Made by a program: the position numbers and the translations under genes. This document shows, in pieces, positions 29,517 through 38,900 of a DNA stretch of 64,000 nucleotides. Source of the DNA: Shewanella ulleungensis (lineage in GTDB: Bacteria; Pseudomonadota; Gammaproteobacteria; Enterobacterales; Shewanellaceae); contig NZ_BMQW01000009.1 in NCBI RefSeq assembly GCF_014648315.1, forward strand, positions 62,001 to 126,000, given 5' to 3'. How positions within the stretch are numbered: the stretch's first letter is position 1; every line of letters begins with the position of its first letter. A model generated the notes under the pieces. It was not told where the DNA came from and made no database searches. It saw only the letters and a program-made list of their open reading frames with translations.

Positions 29517-29934
29517 CTACACATTCCCTTAAGCATCCTTAACAAACTCATTTGCATCCTAGCAGTCTTTAATTAGTGTAGCAGAATCAAACTAATAACA
29601 TGATTCTTTTGCTCTTTATACCGTATGAGCAGTGATAAATAAATCCCATTAATGGTTTAATCCAGATCTAATATCGATATACATAAAAAGTATACCTTAC
29701 ACGGTTAATATTGAAGCATACCAAACCACGATAACATTCAGCAATTTAGCCTCAATACAGCCACAAAGATGACAGGGATCACAATTAATCAGCTAAACAT
29801 CGATTATGTAGTAAAAGCACATACATTTAATGCGTTGTAGATCCATATTTAGAGGTAAATCACACAATATTCTTAACCATATTGGTACTTTTACTACAGA
29901 GAAAATTTAAAATTAAAATATAGGGGTACAACTT
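29517..29934. other. Divergent intergenic region, GGDEF-EAL gene / adhB
   Basis: This is 418 bases of AT-rich sequence. It must hold the promoters of both divergent genes, but no box stands out enough to call. I see no open frame with a ribosome binding site, no RNA gene and no strong hairpin. Confidence 0.5.
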
Positions 29935-31083
29935 ATGGCGACTAAATTCTTTATTCCAAGCGTCAACATTCTTGGTCAAGGTAGTGTAGATGAGGCGATT
30001 AATGATATTAAAGCATTAGGCTTTACAAAGGCATTAATTGTAACTGATAAACCATTAGTCAGTATTGGCCTTGTGGCGAGAGTACAAGACAAACTCAATA
30101 CCAAGGGTATTGAAGTGGTGATCTTCGACGGCGTGCAACCAAATCCAACGACAGGTAATGTTACTGCAGGCCTTGCTTTACTGACCAGTAATCAATGTGA
30201 TTTTATCATCTCATTAGGTGGTGGTTCACCGCATGATTGTGCTAAAGGTATCGCGCTTGTGGCGACCAATGGCGGCCAGATTAAAGACTACGAAGGTGTT
30301 GATGTATCTACAAAACCGCAAATGCCTCTTGTTGCCATTAACACGACTGCCGGCACTGCAAGTGAAATGACTCGTTTTTGTATTATTACCGACGAAGCAA
30401 GACACATTAAAATGGCCATCGTTGATAAAAATACCACACCGATTTTATCAGTAAACGATCCTGAACTTATGCTAGAAAAGCCTGCATCACTCACAGCAGC
30501 AACGGGAATGGACGCGCTGACTCATGCTATTGAAGCCTATGTTTCTATCGCCGCAACTCCAATAACTGATGCCTGTGCAATTAAAGCGATCGAACTGATC
30601 AAAGCAAATTTAGTCAATGCCGTTAAAAAAGGCGACGACATTAATGCAAGAGAGCAAATGGCCTATGCCCAATTCCTAGCTGGTATGGCATTCAATAATG
30701 CCAGTTTAGGTTATGTACATGCTATGGCACATCAACTTGGTGGATTCTATGATTTACCACACGGTGTATGTAACGCTCTATTGCTACCACATGTGCAAGC
30801 GTACAACGCTAAAGTGGTCCCTGAACGTTTAAGTGATGTTGCTAAAGCAATGGGGGTTGATGTCAGCTCGCTCACAGCAGAACAAGGTGCTAATGCAGCA
30901 ATTGAAGCCATCAAAACATTATCTGTAGCCGTTAATATTCCAGCAAATTTAACCGAATTAGGTGTAAAAGCAGAAGATATACCAACGCTAGCAGATAATG
31001 CCTTAAAAGATGCTTGTGGCTTTACGAATCCTAAACAAGCTACGCATGAAGAAATCTGTCAGATTTTTACTAACGCACTATAA
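29935..31083 (+). CDS. adhB: Iron-containing alcohol dehydrogenase AdhB
   Basis: This 382-residue type III (iron-activated) NAD-dependent alcohol dehydrogenase closely resembles Zymomonas mobilis AdhB. Matching stretches are [20 protein letters not shown] for the cofactor, [20 protein letters not shown], and [17 protein letters not shown], which provides metal-binding Asp and His. [20 protein letters not shown] provides two more histidines. All four iron ligands appear present. It interconverts primary alcohols and aldehydes; the physiological direction is unknown. TAGGGG precedes the ATG. It stands alone between a long upstream region and a terminator. Confidence 0.93.
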   Translation: MATKFFIPSVNILGQGSVDEAINDIKALGFTKALIVTDKPLVSIGLVARVQDKLNTKGIEVVIFDGVQPNPTTGNVTAGLALLTSNQCDFIISLGGGSPHDCAKGIALVATNGGQIKDYEGVDVSTKPQMPLVAINTTAGTASEMTRFCIITDEARHIKMAIVDKNTTPILSVNDPELMLEKPASLTAATGMDALTHAIEAYVSIAATPITDACAIKAIELIKANLVNAVKKGDDINAREQMAYAQFLAGMAFNNASLGYVHAMAHQLGGFYDLPHGVCNALLLPHVQAYNAKVVPERLSDVAKAMGVDVSSLTAEQGANAAIEAIKTLSVAVNIPANLTELGVKAEDIPTLADNALKDACGFTNPKQATHEEICQIFTNAL

Positions 31084-31107
31084 AAACATCAATTTATACG
31101 AATGATT

Positions 31108-31140
31108 AGCACCATCAGACATCTGATGGTGCTATTTTTT
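31108..31140 (+). terminator. adhB terminator
   Basis: AGCACCATCAGA (31108-31119) pairs with the complement at 31122-31133 over a 2-4 base loop and is followed by A then T7. Confidence 0.85.
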
Positions 31141-31309
31141 TAACGGTATAAATACGATTATTTAAAACAAATATTCAACGATGACAATAGGTTATTTATA
31201 ATTTAGTAAAAAGTGATGCATAGATCTAACTTCTCGAAATAACCGTTGACCAAAACAAAAAATAAGGACTATGATGAAACCACTTAGATAGCGAATAGGT
31301 AGGTAAATA

Positions 31310-31675
31310 ATGACAGCAATCACTCATGTATATAATTACACCGTTCGATGCCCGCACTATAAAGAAAATGAACAACCAGCAACATGGCTCAACCATATCG
31401 AAGTTAATCAATCTTGTGAAATCGCGCTAGACCGCATCACCAAATGGCATAACCTTTCAGGTACAAAATCTTTTGAGCTTAAAGATTTTGTTGTGAGAAA
31501 AGCTGATAATGAAGAAGCTTATTTTGCCATGCAAAGTAGCCGTTTAAAGCACGATGGCCATGCGCTAGTCACCTTTAAAATATATTTAGATAACTGCTGC
31601 CAAGAAGCATCTCCAAATACGATAATGGAGCATTTAATCGAAGATTATCAAAACCGTATAGCTAAAGTTGAATAA
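31310..31675 (+). CDS. Conserved-looking hypothetical protein, 121 residues
   Basis: I do not recognise a family. The protein is soluble and slightly acidic with no signal peptide or membrane segment. The N-terminal half has CPHYKENEQPATWLNHIEVN and a second cysteine in VNQSCEIAL; the C-terminal half has a Cys-Cys pair (LDNCCQEA) and a helical tail. A ribosome-binding AGGT precedes the ATG and a strong terminator follows, so it appears to be a genuine single-gene unit. Codon use looks like its neighbours. Confidence 0.7.
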   Translation: MTAITHVYNYTVRCPHYKENEQPATWLNHIEVNQSCEIALDRITKWHNLSGTKSFELKDFVVRKADNEEAYFAMQSSRLKHDGHALVTFKIYLDNCCQEASPNTIMEHLIEDYQNRIAKVE

Positions 31676-31726
31676 GCATACAACATAGTTAAATAACACT
31701 TTGTATATTGATATAACGAATTCCTT

Positions 31727-31760
31727 GGAGCAAATAATCCCTTATTTGCTCCTTTTTTTT
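31727..31760 (+). terminator. Terminator after the 121-residue protein gene
   Basis: GGAGCAAATAA (31727-31737) pairs with TTATTTGCTCC (31742-31752) and T8 follows. Confidence 0.9.
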
Positions 31761-31766
31761 GGCATA

Positions 31767-32135
31767 TTAAGCCGCATTGGCACGCATACCATGCGGAATA
31801 GGTAAACCATTTTCATTGATATTCACAAAGACCATTTTATCAATAAAAGCGATTGGGGCATGATTGACTTTATTACGAATTTTACAACGTACAGTCACTG
31901 AGCTTTGTCCGAGGCTCACAAGTTCAAAACCAAATTCAATAATGTCACCCACATATGCTGGCGCCATAAAGTTTATTTCGGAAATGACTTTAGCAATATG
32001 AAATTGGCTGCGCATTTGGCAACTGGCAAAAATGGTCGCCTCTTCATTCACCCAGCTCAATAGCTGTCCGCAGCATAAACTTTGACTGCTGTTAAGGTTA
32101 ATTGGCATAACCATATGACGTGTAAAATATTTCAT
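31767..32135 (-). CDS. Hotdog-fold acyl-CoA thioesterase
   Basis: This short hotdog protein of about 122 residues resembles the YciA/BFIT-type acyl-CoA hydrolases. Recognised parts are GQLLSWVNEEATIFASCQMR (the helix and active-site segment in these enzymes), ISEINFMAPAYVGDIIEFGF (typical of thioesterases) and VTVRCKIRNKV. It should hydrolyse acyl-CoA to free CoA; chain length is not predictable. ATG at 32135 is preferred because GAGG lies 5 bases upstream, whereas the ATG at 32162 has no ribosome binding site. Confidence 0.82.
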   Translation of the reverse strand: MKYFTRHMVMPINLNSSQSLCCGQLLSWVNEEATIFASCQMRSQFHIAKVISEINFMAPAYVGDIIEFGFELVSLGQSSVTVRCKIRNKVNHAPIAFIDKMVFVNINENGLPIPHGMRANAA

Positions 32136-32310
32136 GATGACCTCGCGTGTTAATCCATTCATTTTATGCCATCAGGCATATACCTCATAATGAGTAGCAA
32201 CGTTTAGGCCAATTATTTAATTGTTATTATTCAAGGGGATATTTTTGAAAGACAGCGTGTGAGATTGAAAATGCTCGAATTAAAGGCAATTACGCACCAA
32301 AAAAATACAA

Positions 32311-32327
32311 AGACCGCATGGCGGTCT
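32311..32327 (-). terminator. Candidate ltaE terminator
   Basis: AGACCGC and its complement (32311-32317 and 32321-32327) form a short hairpin. On the minus strand it is followed by TTTGTATTTTTTT, a broken T run about 25 bases past the ltaE stop. Confidence 0.55.
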
Positions 32328-32349
32328 CAATATGTAGAAGTGACTTTTA

Positions 32350-33369
32350 TTACTTAGCGAGGAGAATCGCTTGCTTGAGTTCGTGTACAAATGTGTTGAT
32401 GTCATGGCAGCTAATATCATTATGCGTCACTAAGCGTAATTGCTGACTACCACTGATTAATATACCTTTACGACTTAACGCATGAGCTAGCATACTGGGA
32501 TTAATGTGTTCGGCCAGCTTAGCAAAAACCATATTGGTTTGAACGCTTTCAACATCGACATTCAGCTCAGCAATATCTTCCAGTAATAATGCCAAGGATT
32601 TAGCATTGTGATGATCTTCAGCTAAACGTTCTACTTGGTCAGTGATGGCTAACTTAGCCGCGGCAGCAATGATCCCAGCTTGTCTCATCCCACCGCCAAG
32701 CATTTTTCGCCACCGTGTCGCTTTTGCGATTAATCGCTCATCACCTAACAAAATCGAACCTATAGGCGCACACAAACCTTTAGATAAGCAAATAGAAACC
32801 GAGTCAAAGTATTGCGTAATGTCAGCAATCGCAATCCCCTGAGCCACGGCAGCATTAGCCACACGAGCACCATCAAGGTGTATTTTTAGACCGCGATTAA
32901 AGGCCAGTGTTTGCGCTTGTGCTAAATAATCTTGACCAAGTACCTTGCCGCCGATGGTGTTTTCTAAACTCAACAACCGAGTACGGGCAAAATGGATGTC
33001 ATCGGGTTTAATTGCTGAGTCAATATCACTTAATAAAATACTACCATCTGCTTGATTATTCAGGGGTTGAGGTTGAATACTTCCCAGTACTGCCGCACCA
33101 CCACCTTCAAATTTATAATTATGCGCTTGCTGACCACACAAATATTCATCGCCACGTTCACAATGAGCCATTAATGCTAACAAATTAGCTTGGGTGCCTG
33201 AACTAACAAATAATGCACCGTCAAAACCAAACATTTCAGCTGCCATGTCTTGCAAACTATTGACCGTGGGATCATCACCATAAACATCATCACCCACTTC
33301 AGCCTGCGCCATCGCCGCACGCATAGCTTGGGTAGGCTTAGTGACGGTATCACTTCGAAAATCAATCAT
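32350..33369 (-). CDS. ltaE: Low-specificity L-threonine aldolase
   Basis: This pyridoxal-phosphate enzyme splits L-threonine and L-allo-threonine to glycine and acetaldehyde. The 339-residue protein starts MIDFRSDTVTKPTQAMRAAM, as LtaE proteins do. It shows VGDDVYGDDPTVNSLQ, GALFVSSGTQANLLALMAHC, LHLDGAR-type IHLDGARVANAAVAQG, and the PLP lysine in SICLSKGLCAPIGS. ATG at 33369 is chosen to match this N-terminus. It follows the tpx gene after 47 bases on the same strand and could be cotranscribed with it. Confidence 0.94.
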   Translation of the reverse strand: MIDFRSDTVTKPTQAMRAAMAQAEVGDDVYGDDPTVNSLQDMAAEMFGFDGALFVSSGTQANLLALMAHCERGDEYLCGQQAHNYKFEGGGAAVLGSIQPQPLNNQADGSILLSDIDSAIKPDDIHFARTRLLSLENTIGGKVLGQDYLAQAQTLAFNRGLKIHLDGARVANAAVAQGIAIADITQYFDSVSICLSKGLCAPIGSILLGDERLIAKATRWRKMLGGGMRQAGIIAAAAKLAITDQVERLAEDHHNAKSLALLLEDIAELNVDVESVQTNMVFAKLAEHINPSMLAHALSRKGILISGSQQLRLVTHNDISCHDINTFVHELKQAILLAK

Positions 33370-33416
33370 GAAATACTCTATTTTATCAAAGGTGTATGGT
33401 TGAACTGTCAAATATA

Positions 33417-34007
33417 CTATTTGGCTTCAGCAATCTCGGTAAGTGCAGTTAATGCAGCGTCGTAATCTGGGTGTTCACTCACTTCACTCACTAACTCGTG
33501 ATATTTTAAAATGCCTTGCGCATCAATGATAAAAATAGAACGAGCAAGCAGACCACGGTCTTTAATTAGCAAACCATATTTTTCACCGAAGTCACGCCAA
33601 ACAGAATCTGACAATACGCTAATCTTATCCACGCTTTCCGTTTGGCAAAAACGTTTTTGAGCAAAAGGTAAATCTTCACTAATGGTAAGCATTACAACAT
33701 CTGCACCAAACTGGCTAAATTCTTTATTAAAACGCTTGGTTTGTAATGCACAAACCCCGGTATCTAGGCTTGGTACTGCACTGATTAGTACTGTTTTACC
33801 TTTAAAGTCACTTAAGCTCACAGGATTAAACTTTTCGTCAACCACTTTAAACAATGGGGCAGGAGTTCCAATGCTGGGTATTTGACCTTCAAGTGCGACA
33901 GGATTTCCACCCATTGTAATCATGGTCTTTTCGCCCGCGATAGTAAAACTACTGACAATAGACGCTGATACTAAAGTCATTGCTGCAAGGGTCGTGATTA
34001 ATTTCAT
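33417..34007 (-). CDS. tpx: Exported thiol peroxidase Tpx
   Basis: Tpx is a 2-Cys peroxiredoxin that reduces hydrogen and lipid peroxides with thioredoxin-type donors. The 196-residue protein has the peroxidatic Cys86 in SLDTGVCALQTKRF and the resolving Cys121 in KRFCQTES, both as in E. coli Tpx. It is about 28 residues longer than E. coli Tpx because of a signal peptide (MKLITTLAAMTLVSASIVSS then FTIA), so it should act in the periplasm. AGGAG lies 5 bases before the ATG. A terminator-like hairpin lies only 17 bases upstream, between mscS and tpx. Confidence 0.92.
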   Translation of the reverse strand: MKLITTLAAMTLVSASIVSSFTIAGEKTMITMGGNPVALEGQIPSIGTPAPLFKVVDEKFNPVSLSDFKGKTVLISAVPSLDTGVCALQTKRFNKEFSQFGADVVMLTISEDLPFAQKRFCQTESVDKISVLSDSVWRDFGEKYGLLIKDRGLLARSIFIIDAQGILKYHELVSEVSEHPDYDAALTALTEIAEAK

Positions 34008-34024
34008 ACAAACTCCTAGTATAA

Positions 34025-34048
34025 AAAAACCAGCAAATGCTGGTTTTT
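34025..34048 (-). terminator. Hairpin between mscS and tpx, terminator or attenuator
   Basis: AAAAACCAGCA (34025-34035) pairs with TGCTGGTTTTT (34038-34048); on the minus strand a T7 run follows. It ends only 17 bases before the tpx ATG, so any separate tpx promoter would have to overlap or lie inside mscS. Confidence 0.75.
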
Positions 34049-34073
34049 ATTTATAAACATACGTTGCCGTAAT

Positions 34074-34916
34074 TTATTTTGCTGGAACTTCTTTCACATG
34101 TAAATCCATTTGTGGGAATGGAATTTCAATTTCAGCAGCATCTAATGCATTCTTGATTTGCTCAAGTAACTCAAAACGAGTTGGCCAATAGTCACCAGTA
34201 CTAACCCAAGGACGAACCACAAAGTTAATAGATGAATCAGCAAGTTCGGCTAAACCAATTGTGTAACCAGGATCTTTTAATACAGATTGGTTGCTATCAA
34301 GCACGTCAGCGATGACTTTCTTAGTTACTGCGATATCAGCAGTGTAAGACACACCGATGGTTAAATCGATACGACGCTTTTCTAATGCTGAATAGTTAGT
34401 AATTGTGCCGTTCATAATCGCAGAGTTTGGTGCAATAATCACTTTGTTGTCACCAGTGCGTAAACGAGTTGAGAAAATAGTAATTTCATCAACAACACCT
34501 GCAACACCAGCAGCTTCAATAAAGTCACCTACACGACATGGACGGAATAAAACCATCAACACGCCTGAAGCAAAGTTTGATAAAGAACCTTGAAGCGCTA
34601 GACCTACCGCTAAACCAGCAGCACCAATAACAGCAACTAATGACGCAGTTTGAACGCCTACTTGGCCTAATGTCGCTATAATAGTGAATACAAACACCAA
34701 TGCCCAAGCTAGATTAGCTACAAATGATACGACAGTGGCATCTACTTTACGGCTATTTAGTACCTTTATAGTCAAACGTTTTGCAACACCTGCAAAATAT
34801 TTACCAATAATAAAGATAACTATTGCTGCTAAAGCCTTAAGACCATAAGTCATAAAAAACTCTGGTGCTTGCTCTATCAGACCATCTAAACCTTCTAAAC
34901 CTTCTAGGTTTTCCAT
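34074..34916 (-). CDS. mscS: Small-conductance mechanosensitive channel MscS
   Basis: MscS opens under membrane tension to release solutes on osmotic downshock. The 280-residue protein has three N-terminal membrane helices; the pore helix TM3 reads AGLAVGLALQGSLSNFASGV. The beta domain has FRPCRVGDFIEAAGVAGVVD and ITIFSTRLRTGDNKVIIAPN, and the C-terminal alpha/beta part includes FELLEQIKNALDAAEIEIPF. Length and layout match E. coli MscS (286). GGGAGAG precedes the ATG. It follows the OmpA-like gene by 25 bases and is probably in one transcript with it. Confidence 0.94.
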   Translation of the reverse strand: MENLEGLEGLDGLIEQAPEFFMTYGLKALAAIVIFIIGKYFAGVAKRLTIKVLNSRKVDATVVSFVANLAWALVFVFTIIATLGQVGVQTASLVAVIGAAGLAVGLALQGSLSNFASGVLMVLFRPCRVGDFIEAAGVAGVVDEITIFSTRLRTGDNKVIIAPNSAIMNGTITNYSALEKRRIDLTIGVSYTADIAVTKKVIADVLDSNQSVLKDPGYTIGLAELADSSINFVVRPWVSTGDYWPTRFELLEQIKNALDAAEIEIPFPQMDLHVKEVPAK

Positions 34917-34941
34917 TTTTCTCTCCCTTAAATAAGCAGAA

Positions 34942-35589
34942 TTATTCTGCCGAAATGATGAACTCTACACGCCGGTTACGCTGTCGCCCTTCGACTGTGG
35001 CATTATCTGCTGCCGGCTTTTTGTTACTCATACCAACAACTTCAATAGATGTTGGCTGAAACTGGTATTCATTAATCAATAAATCTTTAATTGCATTTGC
35101 ACGTTTTAGAGATAAAGCCATATTAATCGCTTCACCACCAATGATATCGGTATGCCCTTCTAAACGAACGCTTACTTGAGGATGTTGCTCAATGTATTGT
35201 TGAACCCTAACTAATGTTGGCCGTTGAGTCAGCAATACGTTCGCTCTATCGAAGTCAAAATACACAGGTTGAAGAATTGAACCAAAACAATCAGCTGCGA
35301 CATTTACATCTGGTTGTTGGCGACATTGCTCTGCAATTAATGCGGCATTATTGGTCACCGTTGCGCCAATGTCGCCTTCATCAAACTCATCGTCATCGTC
35401 GCCATCTTCATCAACAACCAAAATTTCAGTATCGATACAGCCATTGGCCATGACTACAGTATTAACAGGTGTTTCTTTACAGGCATCTTTCTTATCCGGG
35501 ACACCATCAAAATCGGTATCGACCCAAGCAAATGCGTTGTTAATAAAAAAGCTGATAATGATCAATGTCAAAGTACGAACGATAGTCAT
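34942..35589 (-). CDS. OmpA-family protein with thrombospondin type-3-like repeat
   Basis: This 215-residue exported protein has a signal peptide (MTIVRTLTLIIISFFINNAF then A) and a calcium-binding TSP3-like segment DTDFDGVPDKKDACKETP. An acidic linker (VVDEDGDDDDEFDEGD) is followed by an OmpA-like peptidoglycan-binding domain with VSVRLEGHTDIIGGEAINM, LSLKRANAIKDLL and GRQRNRRVEFIISAE. It likely tethers the outer membrane or a periplasmic component to peptidoglycan. No lipobox cysteine is seen. ATG at 35589 is chosen because AAGGGG lies just upstream; the frame extends to 35634 without a better start. It heads the group with mscS. Confidence 0.87.
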   Translation of the reverse strand: MTIVRTLTLIIISFFINNAFAWVDTDFDGVPDKKDACKETPVNTVVMANGCIDTEILVVDEDGDDDDEFDEGDIGATVTNNAALIAEQCRQQPDVNVAADCFGSILQPVYFDFDRANVLLTQRPTLVRVQQYIEQHPQVSVRLEGHTDIIGGEAINMALSLKRANAIKDLLINEYQFQPTSIEVVGMSNKKPAADNATVEGRQRNRRVEFIISAE

Positions 35590-36119
35590 AAGAACCCCTT
35601 CGACATAGTATCGAGATGCGTTAAGAAATGACATTTTAACTGTTTATCAACAAAATTAAAAGACAATACTTAATAATCAATACCTTGCAAAACTGCTTTC
35701 ACAAAACTGTCTTCAAAGTATGATAGGTTCATCGGCCGCAGGTAAAAAAACATAACCAATTCACCGTTTACTTTATAAACAAAATTTACAACTCACTAAC
35801 AAACAAGCATTTTATTTTTTTGCATTGACACAATTTATAACAGGGTTAACCACTCTGTTCCCCGCATTAACATTGACTTTATCGCCTCTAAAAGGGTATA
35901 TAAGGTTAGCTTTTTGGTGTTTGGTCAGCTTTTAGCATCAAAATGACATAATCTCTTATAAAAATTAACCAATAAAGTCGCTCAGTCATGAAGTATTTGC
36001 AATTTTCTTGTTTCTACAAGAGTAAATTGTAACCTCATTATTAGACGATAAATGCAAACAAATAATTTCTGTGTCGACATTTTCGCACAGGCAATCACAA
36101 GCTTAAGGTGGAAGACTTA
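35590..36119. other. Divergent intergenic region, OmpA-like gene / POT transporter
   Basis: These 530 bases of AT-rich sequence lie between divergent genes. They must contain both promoters, and TTGACA-like and TATAAT-like patches occur but none is convincing. No coding frame, RNA gene or long repeat was seen. Confidence 0.5.
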
Positions 36120-37628
36120 ATGAGTGAAGCAAAACCAGAAGGAACGATGTTTGGACACCCTAAAGGGCTGTTCTTACTATTTACAACGGAATTATGGGAA
36201 CGCTTTAGCTACTACGCTATGCGCGCAATCCTAGTACTTTATTTAGTGGATAAAGTACAAAGTGACCAGGCTGGAGGAGGCTTAGGCTGGACTGAAGCTG
36301 ATGCATTGTCATTGTACGGTACCTTTACAGGCTTAGTATATTTAACCCCACTGATTGGTGGCTGGTTAGCAGATAACATATTAGGTCAGCGCAAAGCCAT
36401 TTATATTGGTGGCTTGTTGATGGCTGTAGGTCAATTTACCTTAGCTGCACCACATAGCTGGATGCCTGGACTAGAAACCACAATGTTTTATATTGGTTTA
36501 GGTACACTGATTATAGGTAATGGCCTCTTTAAACCAAACATTTCAACTATGGTTGGTGATCTATATCCAGCAGGAGACCATCGTCGTGACGGTGCCTTTA
36601 CCATTTTCTACATGGGTATTAACGTAGGTGCTGCACTCTCAGGCTTTATCGTAGCTTGGGCTTATACTTCATTCGGTCATGAAGTTGTTATCGACGGCCA
36701 AAACGTATTTATCAATAACTGGCAAGCAGGTTTCTTCTGCGCTGGTGTTGGTATGATTATTTCACTTATTATTCAATTTTTCTTTGCACAAAAACTACTT
36801 GGCGACATCGGTACTGTACCTGCTGCTAAAGTAGAACAAAGAAAGAACGAAGCCAAAGGCGAAGTTCGTAAAGAACCATTAACTAAAATTGAACGAGACC
36901 GCATTAAAGTCATTATGATCATGGGTCTATTCACTATTATTTTCTGGGCAGGATTTGAGCAAGCCGGTGGGTTAATGAACTTGTTCACTAACAACTTCAC
37001 TGACCGTATGATTGGCTCATGGGAAGTTCCAACCACTTATTTCCAATCACTTAATGCTATTTTCATTGTTGTTTTTGCGCCAGTAATTGCTTCTATTTGG
37101 ATCAAACTCGGTAAGAATGAACCTAACTCACCAATCAAATTCGCATTAGGTCTATTCCTATTAGCAGTTGGTTTCTTGTTCATGATGGGTGCCGTTTTAG
37201 AAATGGGCGGCGACGCGTCTGTTAAATCAAGCATGTGGTGGTTAGTCGGTGCGTATTTCTTCCACACAATGGGCGAACTATGTTTATCACCTATTGGTTT
37301 ATCAATGGTGACTAAGCTTGCACCACTGCGTATTGCTTCTTTAATGATGGGGGCTTGGTTCCTATTTATTGCAGCGGCAAACAAAATTGGTGGTTTAGTG
37401 GGTTCATTGATTGGCCACGGTGGCGCAGTTGAAGAACAGTTAGCAAACGCAATGGCGATCTTCGCAGGCATCGCTATCACAGCTGTTATTTCAGGTATTA
37501 TCTTATATTTAATGTCAGATAAATTGGTTGACTGGATGCACGGTGCAGAGAGCAAACATGATTCTGAAGAAAAAGCATTAGAAGAAGAAATTGCTGTTAC
37601 TGCAGAACATGAAGCGATTAAACGCTAA
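36120..37628 (+). CDS. POT-family proton-coupled di/tripeptide transporter
   Basis: This 502-residue inner-membrane symporter imports di- and tripeptides with protons. The hallmark ExxERFxYY motif is seen as ELWERFSYYAMRAILVLYL, and the second PTR2 signature as TIFYMGINVGAALSGFIVAW with GNGLFKPNISTMVGDLY just before. There are 12-14 predicted helices; AFFHTMGELCLSPIGLS-like sequence (YFFHTMGELCLSPIGLSMV) marks the C-terminal half. A charged cytoplasmic loop lies near residue 240 and the tail is acidic. ATG at 36120 (MSEAKPEGTMFG) follows AAGGTGG; an in-frame GTG lies at 36108. The gene complements the secreted S9 peptidases. Confidence 0.92.
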   Translation: MSEAKPEGTMFGHPKGLFLLFTTELWERFSYYAMRAILVLYLVDKVQSDQAGGGLGWTEADALSLYGTFTGLVYLTPLIGGWLADNILGQRKAIYIGGLLMAVGQFTLAAPHSWMPGLETTMFYIGLGTLIIGNGLFKPNISTMVGDLYPAGDHRRDGAFTIFYMGINVGAALSGFIVAWAYTSFGHEVVIDGQNVFINNWQAGFFCAGVGMIISLIIQFFFAQKLLGDIGTVPAAKVEQRKNEAKGEVRKEPLTKIERDRIKVIMIMGLFTIIFWAGFEQAGGLMNLFTNNFTDRMIGSWEVPTTYFQSLNAIFIVVFAPVIASIWIKLGKNEPNSPIKFALGLFLLAVGFLFMMGAVLEMGGDASVKSSMWWLVGAYFFHTMGELCLSPIGLSMVTKLAPLRIASLMMGAWFLFIAAANKIGGLVGSLIGHGGAVEEQLANAMAIFAGIAITAVISGIILYLMSDKLVDWMHGAESKHDSEEKALEEEIAVTAEHEAIKR

Positions 37629-37676
37629 TACAGTAAATAATTAATTTGATGAGTTAGCACTGATTCATCATCAATC

Positions 37677-37709
37677 AAAATCCCCTTCAAGGCTTCTTGG
37701 AGGGGATTT
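37677..37709. terminator. Bidirectional terminator, POT transporter / RssB-like
   Basis: A 15-bp stem (37677-37691 with 37695-37709, one mismatch, core AAAATCCCC) is followed by T8. It lies between convergent genes. Confidence 0.85.
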
Positions 37710-37732
37710 TTTTTAAGAACACTTAGCTAATG

Positions 37733-38854
37733 CTAATGGCAAGACAGCTGCATAAAACCACCAGCATTCATATCAGACTGATAAATTAAGCCTGTAAAAC
37801 GATTATCAAGTAATTGTTGTTGATGTTGCTGATGAGACGTGCCGATACACAGTTTCTCATCTATCAATAAGGTACGTATTTGTATGCCTGCCTGATGCCA
37901 ATTAACATCGCCTAATTGAAGCGCACTCGGTAATACTAAAGGCATCAGGTGATTATCATGCCTTAAATAACATCGTAAGCCATTTCCAGCTTGACCAACT
38001 GACACTAGGTATTTCTGTAAATCAACGCACACATAAATAATATCTGCCAAAATATGTAACCCAGAAGTCACCATGCGTTTATTTAAATAAGAGAGCATAT
38101 TTGCAGGTTCAATTAAAGTTGTACTTAGGCCATTTCGAAACAATTTAAGTTTTTGGTTAACGAAGCTTCGCAGTAACACACAGCCAAAAGCAGCGCTGTT
38201 ATCTTCTGGATGGAAATGTGCCATATACATCACTAAGTGATGCTCCCCGACCATGGTAGAGTCGATAAAATATGCACTTACATCATTATTTTTAAATAAA
38301 CTGTAATCTATAAATGCATGTGGATAATCCACATGAGAAGCGGGAAAGAGCTGTTGTTGAACACTTTTAGCTGCATGTGCGTTTTGTTCGAGCAACAGCA
38401 AGTTATCGGTTAATTCTTGATAGGACAGCTCATTCATTTCATGTAAATGTGATTGCCCTGAGGCATTCATTGGTGTTGCCGCTGTGAGCATCGCCTGAAT
38501 AATTGCATGTTCAATAATAAATAAGTCAGCAATCGGTTTAGTGAGATAATCACTCGCACCAATACGTAATGCTTCAACAACATCAGACATGACATCGTTA
38601 CCCGATACCACAATGAAAGGGACTGCCGGATTAATACTTTGCATTTGTTTAAGCATAGTAAGACCGCCAAGACCTGGCAGACCAAGATCGGCAATCACAA
38701 TATCAAATATCGATTGGGAAAAAGCAGATACGCCTTCAAGGCCGTCGCATGCTTGATGCACCCGAGCCCCTTGTCCTTGCAGAAAATCGGCAACGACTTG
38801 ACGAAATATCGGGTCATCCTCAACAAAGAGAATATCGACATCAGTTAACGCCAT
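37733..38854 (-). CDS. rssB: RssB-like response regulator with degenerate PP2C domain
   Basis: The 373-residue protein has an N-terminal receiver (LFVEDDPIFRQVV with acidic residues 12-14, phospho-acceptor Asp56 in IADLGLPGLGG, Lys in YLTKPI). A linker with KSVQQQLFPASHV, as in RsbU/SpoIIE-type proteins, leads to a PP2C-like domain. The metal-binding GDVSGHG-type motif is replaced by AHFHPEDN, so phosphatase activity is unlikely. This matches RssB, the adaptor that presents sigma-S to ClpXP. RssB function is inferred from architecture; other receiver-PP2C regulators share it. It follows mlaA by 46 bases and may be cotranscribed. Confidence 0.72.
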   Translation of the reverse strand: MALTDVDILFVEDDPIFRQVVADFLQGQGARVHQACDGLEGVSAFSQSIFDIVIADLGLPGLGGLTMLKQMQSINPAVPFIVVSGNDVMSDVVEALRIGASDYLTKPIADLFIIEHAIIQAMLTAATPMNASGQSHLHEMNELSYQELTDNLLLLEQNAHAAKSVQQQLFPASHVDYPHAFIDYSLFKNNDVSAYFIDSTMVGEHHLVMYMAHFHPEDNSAAFGCVLLRSFVNQKLKLFRNGLSTTLIEPANMLSYLNKRMVTSGLHILADIIYVCVDLQKYLVSVGQAGNGLRCYLRHDNHLMPLVLPSALQLGDVNWHQAGIQIRTLLIDEKLCIGTSHQQHQQQLLDNRFTGLIYQSDMNAGGFMQLSCH

Positions 38855-38900
38855 ACTACAACCCCGCAGATGTTACTGTCGGGGTTGTTACACACTCCGA

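Noticed and set aside
37037..37555. 172-residue minus-strand frame
   Set aside because: It is antisense to the POT transporter, with no ribosome binding site or family similarity.
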